Positions 18,391 to 25,786 of a stretch of DNA of 64,000 nt are shown in pieces. Made by a program: the position numbers and the translations under genes. The notes beneath the pieces were generated by a model. That model ran no database searches and was not told where the DNA came from. It saw only the letters and a list, made by a program, of their open reading frames with translations. How positions within the stretch are numbered: the first letter of the stretch is position 1; each line of letters begins with the position of its first letter. Source of the DNA: Actinomycetota bacterium (GTDB lineage: Bacteria > Actinomycetota > Thermoleophilia > Solirubrobacterales > Solirubrobacteraceae); contig VAYS01000008.1 in the NCBI GenBank assembly GCA_005883215.1, positions 22,951 to 86,950 on the forward strand, given 5' to 3'.

Positions 18391-19125
18391 CTAGGCCTCT
18401 CCGAAGATCTCTCGCAGGACGCCGTTTAGCTCGCCCAAGGCGCGCTCGCCGTCGCCCACGTAGGTGGAGCCGTGCATGATCGCCAGGGTCCGGGGATTGA
18501 GCTCGGCCAGGCGCCGCATGGCCCGGTCGGTGCGGGGCGAGTAGGGGACGTAGTCGGCGAGGACCCCGGCCTCGTACTCGCGCAGCGAGTTGCGCGCGCG
18601 CTCGATGACGTCGGCCTCTGTCACCGGCTCGCAGTCGCCGTTCTGATGGAAGAGGTCCGAGCACAGCAACGTCCGCTGGGTCTCCTCGTACAGGAGGCCT
18701 GCGTCCCAACCGTGTGGTAGCTGGGCCGTGCGCACGAAGCGAAAGCGGTACTTGCCGGTCTCGAGCGCTTCGCCGTCCGCCATCCCGCGGGCTTCGCGCA
18801 CTGCGCTGACGAAGTCGCGGTTTACGAGCGCCCCGATCTGGCCGCATACGGGCGTGGCATTAGGCGCCGCTTGGAGCCATTGCTCAAGGGCGCCGCACTC
18901 GTCGGATTCGGTGTGGCTGAAGCTGATCCAGCGGATGCGAGACGGATCCATGACCTTTGCCACGCCCGCCATCACGAGCGGGAACATGTCCTTTAGCCCA
19001 GTGTGGAAGAGCAATGGCTGCTCGTCGTCGACCACGAAATGGTTGAACTGGAGATTGATCTCCGGGACAAAGACTGAGACCCGATAGAGATCTGGGGCAA
19101 TCTCGGTCACGACCGGCTCTGGCAT
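18391..19125 (-). CDS. MBL-fold oxygen-binding di-iron (ODP-type) protein
   Basis: The 244-residue protein is a metallo-beta-lactamase fold of the FprA/ROO oxygen-reducing class: LLFHTGLKDMFP, the ligand motif FSHTESDECGALEQWL (H-x-E-x-D), LLYEETQRTLLCSDLFH and a final LAIMHGSTYVGDG. It lacks the flavodoxin domain of the full flavodiiron proteins, so an external electron donor would be needed. The last His of HxExDH is replaced by Glu-Cys here. Separate transcription unit or downstream of M48. Confidence 0.75.
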   Translation of the reverse strand: MPEPVVTEIAPDLYRVSVFVPEINLQFNHFVVDDEQPLLFHTGLKDMFPLVMAGVAKVMDPSRIRWISFSHTESDECGALEQWLQAAPNATPVCGQIGALVNRDFVSAVREARGMADGEALETGKYRFRFVRTAQLPHGWDAGLLYEETQRTLLCSDLFHQNGDCEPVTEADVIERARNSLREYEAGVLADYVPYSPRTDRAMRRLAELNPRTLAIMHGSTYVGDGERALGELNGVLREIFGEA

Positions 19126-19192
19126 GGATCTCTCCCACGCTGGTTGATGGCAGGAAAGGGCGACCCTAGCTGAGACTTCGCGGGGGATGACA

Positions 19193-19217
19193 GCGGGTCC
19201 CGCCAGGCGGGACCCGC
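19193..19217. terminator. Perfect 12-bp hairpin between M48 protease and MBL genes
   Basis: GCGGGTCCCGCC at 19193-19204 and its exact complement GGCGGGACCCGC at 19206-19217 are separated by a single base. It lies in the gap after the protease stop and before the MBL gene start (both minus strand), the expected place for a terminator; no U-tract is visible. Confidence 0.55.
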
Positions 19218-19260
19218 CGTGTGCTCGGCATTTGTATCGCTCACACTGGGGGTGTGGCGG

Positions 19261-20238
19261 CTAGCGCTGACGAGATAGCCAGTCGCGCAGCTGGTCGCCG
19301 ATTTCGGCGATCGAGGAGCCGGCCTGCTGGAAGGCGCTGGCGATTCGCTCGGAGTAGTGGGCGCTTGCGCTGTCAGCCTCTTCGCGCAGGGGTGGCTCCT
19401 CGCCGCGGCGCATGTACTCGCCGCCCACGATCCGGTCGTAATCACCCGAGCGCACCCAGTCCAGGAGGTCGCGCACGCGCCGCACGGGCATGGGGTGGGT
19501 CAGGTTTAGGTCGTTGATGAGCTTGGTGAGGCGGTCGAGGCCTTTGCCTCCCTCTTCGTAGTCGGCGGCTTGGGCGATGAAGGCGTCCAGGTTGAGCTCG
19601 TTTGCGGCTGCCCCCGCGGAAAGCACCATCAGCGAGCGGCAGACGGCCGTGGTGTCGCGGGTGAGCACCGCCGCGGCGCGGTCGCAGCTCAGCTCGGCGG
19701 CCCGGAACCACTCCAGCAGCGCAAGCCGGATCGCCAGCAGCGGCAGCCCGGCCAACACCGGCAGGCGCGAGCCGCCAAGGCGCACGAGGATGATCAGCGC
19801 CGTCTGATAGAGCACGTGATCGGAGTGCACGTGCGCGGCCTCGTGCGCGAGCACCGCGCGCCGACCGCCGTCGTCGAGCAGCTGCAGCAGCTCCGAGTTC
19901 AGCAGCACGATTGGGCTGTGGGCACCGACCGTGTACGCGTTGGCGAACGGGAACTGCATGAGGTAGAGGTCGGGTACGGCGTCATCCAGGTCAAGCGCGT
20001 GGAAGACCTCGCGATGCAGCACCCACACCGCCGGCAGCTGACGCTCGCCGAGGCGAACGGCGCCGCCGAGCGTGACCGCCCGCAGCGCGCGCTCGTAACC
20101 CAGCGCGATCAGGCGCCGCACGACCTCATCGAGGTAGGGAACGCGCTGGAGCGCGGCCGTGGCCGCCCGATCGGCCGGGTGCTGGTAGGCGCGCGGCGAG
20201 ATGCCTGGGAGCTGGAACGCCTCGACCGGAACCGCCAT
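19261..20238 (-). CDS. M48-family zinc metalloprotease
   Basis: A 325-residue protein with the zinc motif HEAAH (residues about 132-136) followed by VHSDH, membrane segments after it (LLAIRLALLEW region), and the third ligand region AAELSCDRAAAVL. M48 (Ste24/HtpX-like) enzymes degrade or process membrane proteins. Start ATG at 20238 removes a poorly conserved upstream extension. Upstream neighbours are unrelated, so it is probably monocistronic. Confidence 0.85.
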   Translation of the reverse strand: MAVPVEAFQLPGISPRAYQHPADRAATAALQRVPYLDEVVRRLIALGYERALRAVTLGGAVRLGERQLPAVWVLHREVFHALDLDDAVPDLYLMQFPFANAYTVGAHSPIVLLNSELLQLLDDGGRRAVLAHEAAHVHSDHVLYQTALIILVRLGGSRLPVLAGLPLLAIRLALLEWFRAAELSCDRAAAVLTRDTTAVCRSLMVLSAGAAANELNLDAFIAQAADYEEGGKGLDRLTKLINDLNLTHPMPVRRVRDLLDWVRSGDYDRIVGGEYMRRGEEPPLREEADSASAHYSERIASAFQQAGSSIAEIGDQLRDWLSRQR

Positions 20239-20323
20239 ATCCGCTGACCCTACCGGCCGCACGCTGCAGACGGTCCGGGTGGCGGTGGTAGGGTCGGCGG
20301 TCAGCTGGCGGAGGGAGATAGCG

Positions 20324-20467
20324 ATGAACGATGTCCGCACAGACCGTCGTTTGCTCGGCGGCAAAGGCGACCAGCGCGCCGGAGGTCCGCCGCTCCCCGG
20401 CTCGCCGCTCGTGCGCGTGTTCACGACTCACGGTCAAGCGCAAATCCCCGCGCCGCGATCTGCCTGA
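20324..20467 (+). CDS. Possible 47-residue small protein
   Basis: An ATG at 20324 preceded by the strong purine run GGAGGGAGATAGCG opens a 47-codon frame (MNDVRTDRRLLGGKGDQRAG...) ending at TGA 20465-20467. No domain is recognised. The ribosome site is the main support; the product is short, basic and Pro-rich. Confidence 0.3.
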   Translation: MNDVRTDRRLLGGKGDQRAGGPPLPGSPLVRVFTTHGQAQIPAPRSA

Positions 20468-20570
20468 CGGCGATCAGCGCGTCTAGGGGCAAGCCACACC
20501 AACCTGATCCAAGAGCACTGCGGGCTGGGATCCGTGGCGGGCGAATGAGTGAGTGTTTGACCATGAAGCC

Positions 20571-21263
20571 ATGACCACGACGCTGATCACCGGAGCCAAC
20601 AAGGGCCTGGGGCGCGAGACGGCGCGACGCCTGGTGGCCGACGGCCACGACGTCTGGCTCGCCGCCCGCGACTCCGCCAAGGGCAAGGTGGCGAGCGAGG
20701 AGCTCGGCGCGCGCTTCGTCGAGCTCGACGTGACCGACGAAGCGAGCGTCACGGCGGCCGCCGAGCGTGTCGCAGGCTCAGGCGGCTTGGACGTGCTGGT
20801 CAACAACGCCGGCATCGTCGGGGCGCGAAAGGCCGTCCCTGAGCTAACCGCCGATGACGTGCGCCAGGTGTTCGAAACCAACGTCTTCGGGATCGTGCGC
20901 GTGACGCGCGCGTTCCTACCGCTGCTCGAGCGCTCCACGAACCCGGTGATCGTCAACGTGTCCAGTGGCATGGGCTCACTCGCGGTGACGACGGACGCCT
21001 CGCGATTGGAGTCGACGCTGATCTCGCTCGCCTATCCGGCATCCAAGTCCGCCGTGAACATGCTCACGTCGCAGTACGCCAAGGCCTTTCCGCACATGCG
21101 GATCAACGCGGTTGACCCGGGCTATACCGCGACCGACTTCAACCAGCACCGGGGCACCAAACCCGTCGATCAGGGCGCCGAGATCATCGTCCGCATGGCA
21201 CAGCTCGACCAGTCTGGGCCGACCGGCACGTTCGTCGACGAGCACGGCGCCGTGCCCTGGTGA
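20571..21263 (+). CDS. Short-chain dehydrogenase/reductase (SDR)
   Basis: NAD(P)-dependent SDR of 230 residues with the cofactor motif TGANKGLGRE, NNAG (VLVNNAGIVG), and catalytic Ser with YPASKSA (Tyr-x-x-x-Lys). The layout matches classical carbonyl-reductase-like SDRs acting on small carbonyl compounds. The ATG at 20571 begins the first strand. Its TGA overlaps the GTG of the hydrolase downstream (GTGA), so the two are translationally coupled. Confidence 0.88.
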   Translation: MTTTLITGANKGLGRETARRLVADGHDVWLAARDSAKGKVASEELGARFVELDVTDEASVTAAAERVAGSGGLDVLVNNAGIVGARKAVPELTADDVRQVFETNVFGIVRVTRAFLPLLERSTNPVIVNVSSGMGSLAVTTDASRLESTLISLAYPASKSAVNMLTSQYAKAFPHMRINAVDPGYTATDFNQHRGTKPVDQGAEIIVRMAQLDQSGPTGTFVDEHGAVPW

Positions 21264-21889
21264 GAGTCGTCGAGATCGATACTCCGCACGGCCCGGCGCG
21301 CGTCCATCTGGATCTGGTCGATGAGCCGCGCGCGGCGCTGGTGCTCGGCCATGGTGCGGCGGGAGGGGTGGAAACGCCAGATCTCCGGGCCGCGGCGGAG
21401 GTCGCCCGGGGAGAGCGGATCAGCGTGGCGCTGATCGACCAGCCCTATCGCGTCGCCGGCCGGCGCTCGCCGCCACGCCCGCCGCAGCTTGACTCCGCCT
21501 GGGTCACGGTCGTCGAGCGCTTGGGCGTCGATGAGCTGGCGAGGCTGAGCGTAGTCGTTGGCGGTCGGTCGATGGGCGCCCGCGTCGCCTGTCGCACGGC
21601 GGGAGCGACCGGCGCCGTGGCGGTGCTCTGCCTGGCCTTCCCCCTCGAGTCTCCTTCGCGCGGGGGTAAGCCGCCGCAGAGCCGCTTGGCCGAGCTCGAC
21701 GCGGTTACGGTGCCCACGCTGGTGGTTCAGGGCGAGCGCGATCGTTTCGGGACGCCTCCGCCGGGGGTGTCTCGCCGAGTGGCCCTGGTGCCGGGCGATC
21801 ACGGACTCAAGGCGGACCTCGAGGCTGTGGCCGCGGCCGTACAAACATGGCTTCGCGGCGTGGTCAACGCGGGAGCGCCCGCGGCGTAG
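21260..21889 (+). CDS. Alpha/beta hydrolase, KANL3/Tex30-like
   Basis: A 209-residue alpha/beta hydrolase: LVLGHGAAGGVETPDL oxyanion strand, nucleophile GGRSMGARVACRTA, FPLESPSRGGKPPQSR lid segment, LVVQGERDRFG acid strand and PGDHGLK histidine. This set of motifs is that of the KANL3/Tex30 dienelactone-hydrolase-like clan; substrates are unknown. GTG start overlapping the SDR stop. Confidence 0.82.
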   Translation: MRVVEIDTPHGPARVHLDLVDEPRAALVLGHGAAGGVETPDLRAAAEVARGERISVALIDQPYRVAGRRSPPRPPQLDSAWVTVVERLGVDELARLSVVVGGRSMGARVACRTAGATGAVAVLCLAFPLESPSRGGKPPQSRLAELDAVTVPTLVVQGERDRFGTPPPGVSRRVALVPGDHGLKADLEAVAAAVQTWLRGVVNAGAPAA

Positions 21890-22017
21890 TGATCGCCGCC
21901 CCCTTCCGTTTGCGCCGTTTGACGGCCTGGTAGCGTCAACGTGCATCAGCGCGATCCATCACCGCGACCATCGCCTGGACCAGCCACGTCTTTAGAGAAC
22001 GCGTATAACGGTTCGTC

Positions 22018-22479
22018 ATGAAGCCGCGAAACAAGCAGGGCAGGTCATTCATCCTGGCCCTTCTCGTCCTAGCGCTCGCGGCGTGCACTGCGGGGGCGGC
22101 GACCGGCAAGGGTGGCAGTTACACCGGTGCCACCTCGCAAGGAAGCCGGGTCAAGCTTACGATCGCCGCCGATGGCGTGACGGTACGGCGCAAGGGCTTG
22201 TCGATCGGGAGGCTCAGCGGGTCCTGCACCGGCGGCCTCTCATACCACGCCGCCGGAGGCAACGCCAAGAGCTTTAAGTTCAAGGGGCTCGGCTTCACCT
22301 ACGCCGAGCATTTCACTGGCAGCACGGTTGGGCCCAACGCCGGCCCGTCGACCCTTCAGGCCAAGGGCCGGCTCTCACGAGATCGGCGGACCGTGCATGG
22401 CTCGGCCCGCTATACCCATCGCGGCGCCAACGGAATTCGTTGCCAGGCTTCGGCGTCGTTCACGCTGCACAAGCGCTGA
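22018..22479 (+). CDS. Secreted hypothetical protein (possible lipoprotein)
   Basis: A 153-residue protein with signal sequence FILALLVLALAACTAGAA (cysteine in a plausible lipobox), then a beta-rich domain containing SGSCTGG and IRCQASASFTL, perhaps one disulfide. It resembles small secreted beta-sandwich proteins abundant in Solirubrobacterales; no family name is certain. Confidence 0.6.
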   Translation: MKPRNKQGRSFILALLVLALAACTAGAATGKGGSYTGATSQGSRVKLTIAADGVTVRRKGLSIGRLSGSCTGGLSYHAAGGNAKSFKFKGLGFTYAEHFTGSTVGPNAGPSTLQAKGRLSRDRRTVHGSARYTHRGANGIRCQASASFTLHKR

Positions 22480-22653
22480 GGATCCGCTACCAGGCGAGCG
22501 GGGCGAGGGCGGTTAGCGCACTCGCCTTGCCGGGGTGACGGGTGGGATTCGTGTTCGACGGGTGGGGTTGGGCGAACTCGCCGTTATGAAACGGCGTGCT
22601 CGCCTGTTGTTGTGGGTGTAGGGCAGGCCTGCTCTGCAAGCCCTCTCCCTTGG

Positions 22654-22681
22654 GCGGGCCCTCCGTGCACGGAGGGCCCGC
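22654..22681. terminator. 28-bp perfect palindrome in an intergenic region
   Basis: The two 14-base arms (GCGGGCCCTCCGTG and its complement) are exactly self-complementary with no mismatch. It lies downstream of the secreted-protein gene and downstream of the convergent NTF2-like gene, so it could terminate both, although no U-tract follows. The rest of 22480-22767 holds no supported gene. Confidence 0.5.
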
Positions 22682-22703
22682 TCTCCAGGGATGTGGTGGT
22701 TTC

Positions 22704-22718
22704 GCCGCGGATCGCGCG
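22704..22718. repeat. Dispersed intergenic repeat GCCGCGGATCGCGCG
   Basis: Exact copy of the 15-bp motif also present at 8373 and 59697, here 23 bp after the palindrome. Confidence 0.55.
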
Positions 22719-22767
22719 GAATCCGCCCGGGATTGGGGGGTAGGCTCTCGCGCCCTGACTATCGTTT

Positions 22768-23166
22768 TCAGGACCGCAGGCCGACCGCCTCGAGCGCGTT
22801 TTCGGTCTCCTGGTACAGGCACACACGAGCGACGCGGTTATCGCGGAAGGTGAATACGAGCGCGCTTCGGGCGATCGCTTCGATGCCCTCCCGGCCTCGC
22901 ACTCGACCCGAGTTGGGAACCACTACTGAGTCCCCGGCCTCGATGAAGCGCTGGGGCTCGACGGTGACCGCCTCGAACGTGTCGTAGAAGTTGTCATAGA
23001 AGTCCAGCACGGCACCTATCCCCCGATACACACCTGCATCGAAGCCTCGGGAGGCCGACCAGTCCAGCTCGACGTCAGGATCGTTGAGCGCTCGGATCGC
23101 TTCGATGTCGCGCCGGTTGTATGCCTCGATGACCTGCCGGGTTAGCTCGATGTTCTCCCGGGACAC
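22768..23166 (-). CDS. SnoaL/NTF2-like polyketide-cyclase-fold protein
   Basis: From the GTG at 23166 the 132-residue product begins SRENIELTRQVIEAYNRRD, followed by NDPDVELDWS, YRGIGAVLDFYDNFYDTFE and a final VCLYQETENALEAVGL. This is the standard SnoaL-like pattern of small stress or catabolic proteins. No catalytic residues are evident. The similar gene at 27663 has the same opening (SQENVDALRRGFEAINGED) and ending. Confidence 0.78.
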   Translation of the reverse strand: MSRENIELTRQVIEAYNRRDIEAIRALNDPDVELDWSASRGFDAGVYRGIGAVLDFYDNFYDTFEAVTVEPQRFIEAGDSVVVPNSGRVRGREGIEAIARSALVFTFRDNRVARVCLYQETENALEAVGLRS

Positions 23167-23251
23167 TGTCGGCCACGTTATCCGGTCGCGCCCGATCAGT
23201 CCGCGGGCTGGCCACATTAGGTTGGGCCGCCGTCGCGGAATCGAAGCGCGG

Positions 23252-23599
23252 CTAGGGGATGTGGACGTTGGGGCAGACGCCCCGTTTATGCAGCCTTCGG
23301 TAGAGGTCGTTTAGCTGCTCGCGGGAAAAGCCGCTTGGGTGGTGGCGGTGGTAGGCGCGAAGGATCGCGCGGTTGCATTTGGCGGCGGACGGCTTTCCCC
23401 CGGCGTCAGCGGGAGACGTGCCGGCCATAGCGCCGAGGGTCACCGCCGCGGTTGCCGCCAGGGTCACCGCGGTTCGCCGGGCGTGCTTGGCTGGGTTGTA
23501 GGGCTCGTCGTATCGGGTCGAGCTCTTCCGGGAGGCGTTGCCATTCAGGCGAGCCGTCTCGGTTACCGCGTTGTCCTGTGTACGCCTGGGCTCCCGCAT
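23252..23599 (-). CDS. Small secreted or membrane-anchored hypothetical protein
   Basis: A 115-residue frame with a polar N-terminal region, one hydrophobic segment (TAVTLAATAAVTLGAMAGT), then a short basic domain with two cysteines (AAKCNRAILRAYHRHHPSGF ... KRGVCPNV), probably disulfide-linked outside the cell. No family is recognised. A 100-bp gap separates it from the LuxR gene. Confidence 0.5.
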   Translation of the reverse strand: MREPRRTQDNAVTETARLNGNASRKSSTRYDEPYNPAKHARRTAVTLAATAAVTLGAMAGTSPADAGGKPSAAKCNRAILRAYHRHHPSGFSREQLNDLYRRLHKRGVCPNVHIP

Positions 23600-23701
23600 T
23601 GCCCCAGTAGATATTTGCCCGACGCGGGCGGTATTTGGGATGCGGTTACGTCAAAGCTGGGAGGCGCGGTCGCAGGGTTACGTCAGAACGCCGAGTCGCC
23701 A

Positions 23702-24418
23702 CTAGGTTGGGTCAGGCGGCGGCTCGATCAGGCCGAGCTGCAGCGCCAGCGCGATCGCGTGCGGCCGGTTGCGAGCGCCGAGTTTGCGGTAGGCGTTCTC
23801 GACGTGCGTTCGGACCGTTGCGGGCGCGATCGTCAGACGCTCGCCGATGTCCCGGAGCGGGATCCCCTCGGCGATGAGGGCGAGGACCTCTCGCTGACGC
23901 GGCGACAGCGGCCCGGGCAGGGGACCCACGCTGGATTCGTCGATTGTTTCCAGCTCATCGTCTGGCCAGCCTGCCGGTCCAAAAACGATGAGGTGCTCGC
24001 CGGGGAGGGCGTTGGCCAGCGCGCAGAAGACGATCGCAAGCCGGCTTCCGTCCTCAAATCCCACGTCGTAGGGCCCGGCGACGCATCCTTCGTCTAGCAG
24101 CTGGGCCCAGAGCATCTTCAGCCTGGCCAGTTGAGCATGAGGCGTGAGGTCGTCGATCTGGCGTTGGCGAAGCTCGGCGAGGCTCAGACGGAACAGCAAT
24201 CGGGCGGCGCGGTTGGCCTCGAGATGGCGCCGCTGGTTGTCCACCGTCACCATCGGGACCTGGGTTTTGTCGAAGACACGCCGAAACTGGTGCGCCCGGC
24301 CGCGCTCGTCGCGCATGCGCCGCGCGGCCGAGGCGATGCCGCCGGTGGGCACCACCGCTTGGGCGAACCGCACCGGACGTCTCGCCGGCCCCGCGGGGCC
24401 CGCCGGCCCTAGTAGCAT
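23702..24418 (-). CDS. PAS-LuxR transcriptional regulator
   Basis: The 238-residue regulator has a PAS-like sensor at about 45-165 (FRRVFDKTQVPMVTVDNQRRH, NRAARLLFRLS) and a C-terminal LuxR/GerE helix-turn-helix (LSPRQREVLALIAEGIPLRDIGERL ... ATVRTHVENAYRKLGARNR in two stretches). It has no receiver domain. The ATG at 24418 lies inside one copy of a palindrome (24412-24423); alternative starts at 24454 or 24463 exist. It is divergent from the GntR-MEDS gene, which has a second copy in its promoter region. Confidence 0.82.
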   Translation of the reverse strand: MLLGPAGPAGPARRPVRFAQAVVPTGGIASAARRMRDERGRAHQFRRVFDKTQVPMVTVDNQRRHLEANRAARLLFRLSLAELRQRQIDDLTPHAQLARLKMLWAQLLDEGCVAGPYDVGFEDGSRLAIVFCALANALPGEHLIVFGPAGWPDDELETIDESSVGPLPGPLSPRQREVLALIAEGIPLRDIGERLTIAPATVRTHVENAYRKLGARNRPHAIALALQLGLIEPPPDPT

Positions 24419-24423
24419 GCTAT
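24412..24423. promoter_or_regulatory. Palindromic site GTAGCATGCTAT, copy 1
   Basis: The 12-base string with core palindrome TAGCATGCTA (24413-24422) covers the start codon region of the PAS-LuxR gene. An identical 12-base string lies 76 bp away. It is likely an operator for one of the two divergent regulators. Confidence 0.6.
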
Positions 24424-24487
24424 TTCCGTTCTCAGTCCACACCGGCGCCGCCATCTGCCCCAATCTTGTGGCGTTCTGGAAATGTTG

Positions 24488-24499
24488 GTAGCATGCTAT
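24488..24499. promoter_or_regulatory. Palindromic site GTAGCATGCTAT, copy 2
   Basis: Second identical 12-base copy, 38 bp before the GntR-MEDS start codon, where a repressor would block transcription. Such 10-bp AT-cored palindromes are rare in DNA of this GC content, so two copies in one gap are unlikely by chance. Confidence 0.6.
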
Positions 24500-24536
24500 C
24501 AGCTAAAGTTGGGCGTGGCTAGGAGGTTTGTGAGAG

Positions 24537-25718
24537 ATGGTCGAGGAGCGGATGAGCCGGGCGGGATGGACGTACGGCCAGCTGGTCGACGACATCTTCG
24601 AAGGTCGCTGGGCAGCCGAGGAGACGGTTTCCGCGTACTCGTTGGCGAGCCGGCTGGGGGTGAGCAGGACGCCGGTGGTCGAAGCGCTAAAGCGCTTGGA
24701 GGCCGAGGGGATCGTCGAGATCGTCCCGAAGGTGGGCTGCCGGCTCGCACGGCGTGACCCGGAGTCGCTTGACGAGTTGCTCTCGGTTGCTGGCGCGCTT
24801 GAGGGGCTTGCAGCGGAGCGTGCGGCAGAACGGGCGGACGGTGCCCAGCTGCGGCGAATGGGGGGGGTGGTCGATGGTCTTGCCGAGGCGGCGGCGAGTG
24901 ACGATGGCGCCGCCTTTGCGCAGCTGGAGCGCCAGTTTCATCGCCAGCTCACCGCGGCGGGGTTGCCGCGCCTTGACTCCGCCGCCGACGGCGTGTGGCT
25001 GTCGCTGCGAGCTGCCCTCGGACCTCAGGTTTCACGACAGAGCCGCCAGCACATCGCGACTGGCCGTCGCGGGATCTTGGAAGCGCTGCGTTTGCGCGAT
25101 TCTGCCCGCGCTCGTGCGGCCGCCGAGCGACACATCGCGGCACTGGCAGGGGACGCGCGCAACGGTGCCGCGGGGGACTGCGCGGCCCTTGGCAATGCCT
25201 TGGGCGGGCTTGAGCATTCGGCGCTGCTCTATGGATCAGAGGCCGAGTTCGTCGCCTCGGCACTGCCCTTTGCGCTTACCGGAGTGCAGAAGGGTGAACG
25301 CGTACTGGTGGTCAGCAGCCAGCACAACATCGATGTGCTCAGCCAGACCCTCGGCTCCGATGGTGCCAAGGTGGACTTCTGGGAATCGTCGGCCTGGTAC
25401 ACCGACCCGGGGTCTGCGCTGCGGGGATACCAGCGCTATATCGGCGAGCACGGCACCGCCTCGCGGGTTCGCGTCGTCGGCGAGCCGCCATGGCGTGACC
25501 GCGACGAGGACGCGATCCGGGACTGGCTGCGCTACGAGTCGGTCATCAACGTCGCGCTGGAACTGGCCCCTGCTTCGATCATGTGCCCGTACGACACCGA
25601 ACGGCTAGCGCCGGTCATCCTCGAAGGCGCACGTAGCGCGCACCCCCACCTCTGCACGCACGGACAAGTGGCACCCAGCGGCGACTACCGCCAGTTCTTT
25701 GCCCCCGCCTCGTCCTGA
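24537..25718 (+). CDS. GntR-family regulator fused to a C-terminal MEDS (DcmR-type) sensory domain
   Basis: The 393-residue protein has a GntR winged helix at about 12-75 (YSLASRLGVSRTPVVEALKRLEAEGIVEI across two strands), an FCD-like all-helical domain to about 205, then a full MEDS domain (HSALLYGSEAEFVASALPFA ... RVRVVGEPPW ... IMCPYDTERL ... SAHPHL). MEDS domains sense small hydrocarbon-derived molecules in methylotrophs and are usually fused to other outputs. AGGAGG precedes the ATG by 10 bases. The fusion of FCD-GntR with MEDS is unusual. Confidence 0.82.
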   Translation: MVEERMSRAGWTYGQLVDDIFEGRWAAEETVSAYSLASRLGVSRTPVVEALKRLEAEGIVEIVPKVGCRLARRDPESLDELLSVAGALEGLAAERAAERADGAQLRRMGGVVDGLAEAAASDDGAAFAQLERQFHRQLTAAGLPRLDSAADGVWLSLRAALGPQVSRQSRQHIATGRRGILEALRLRDSARARAAAERHIAALAGDARNGAAGDCAALGNALGGLEHSALLYGSEAEFVASALPFALTGVQKGERVLVVSSQHNIDVLSQTLGSDGAKVDFWESSAWYTDPGSALRGYQRYIGEHGTASRVRVVGEPPWRDRDEDAIRDWLRYESVINVALELAPASIMCPYDTERLAPVILEGARSAHPHLCTHGQVAPSGDYRQFFAPASS

Positions 25719-25786
25719 GCCGGGTCGGCCTCCATTCGGATCGTGCATCCGGCGCATCGCCGATTGGGTTGCACGGGGTCGCCTGA

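Noticed and set aside
22487..22826. Minus-strand frames of 80-111 codons in the gap after the secreted protein
   Set aside because: They run across a perfect palindrome and the dispersed repeat and have no ribosome site.
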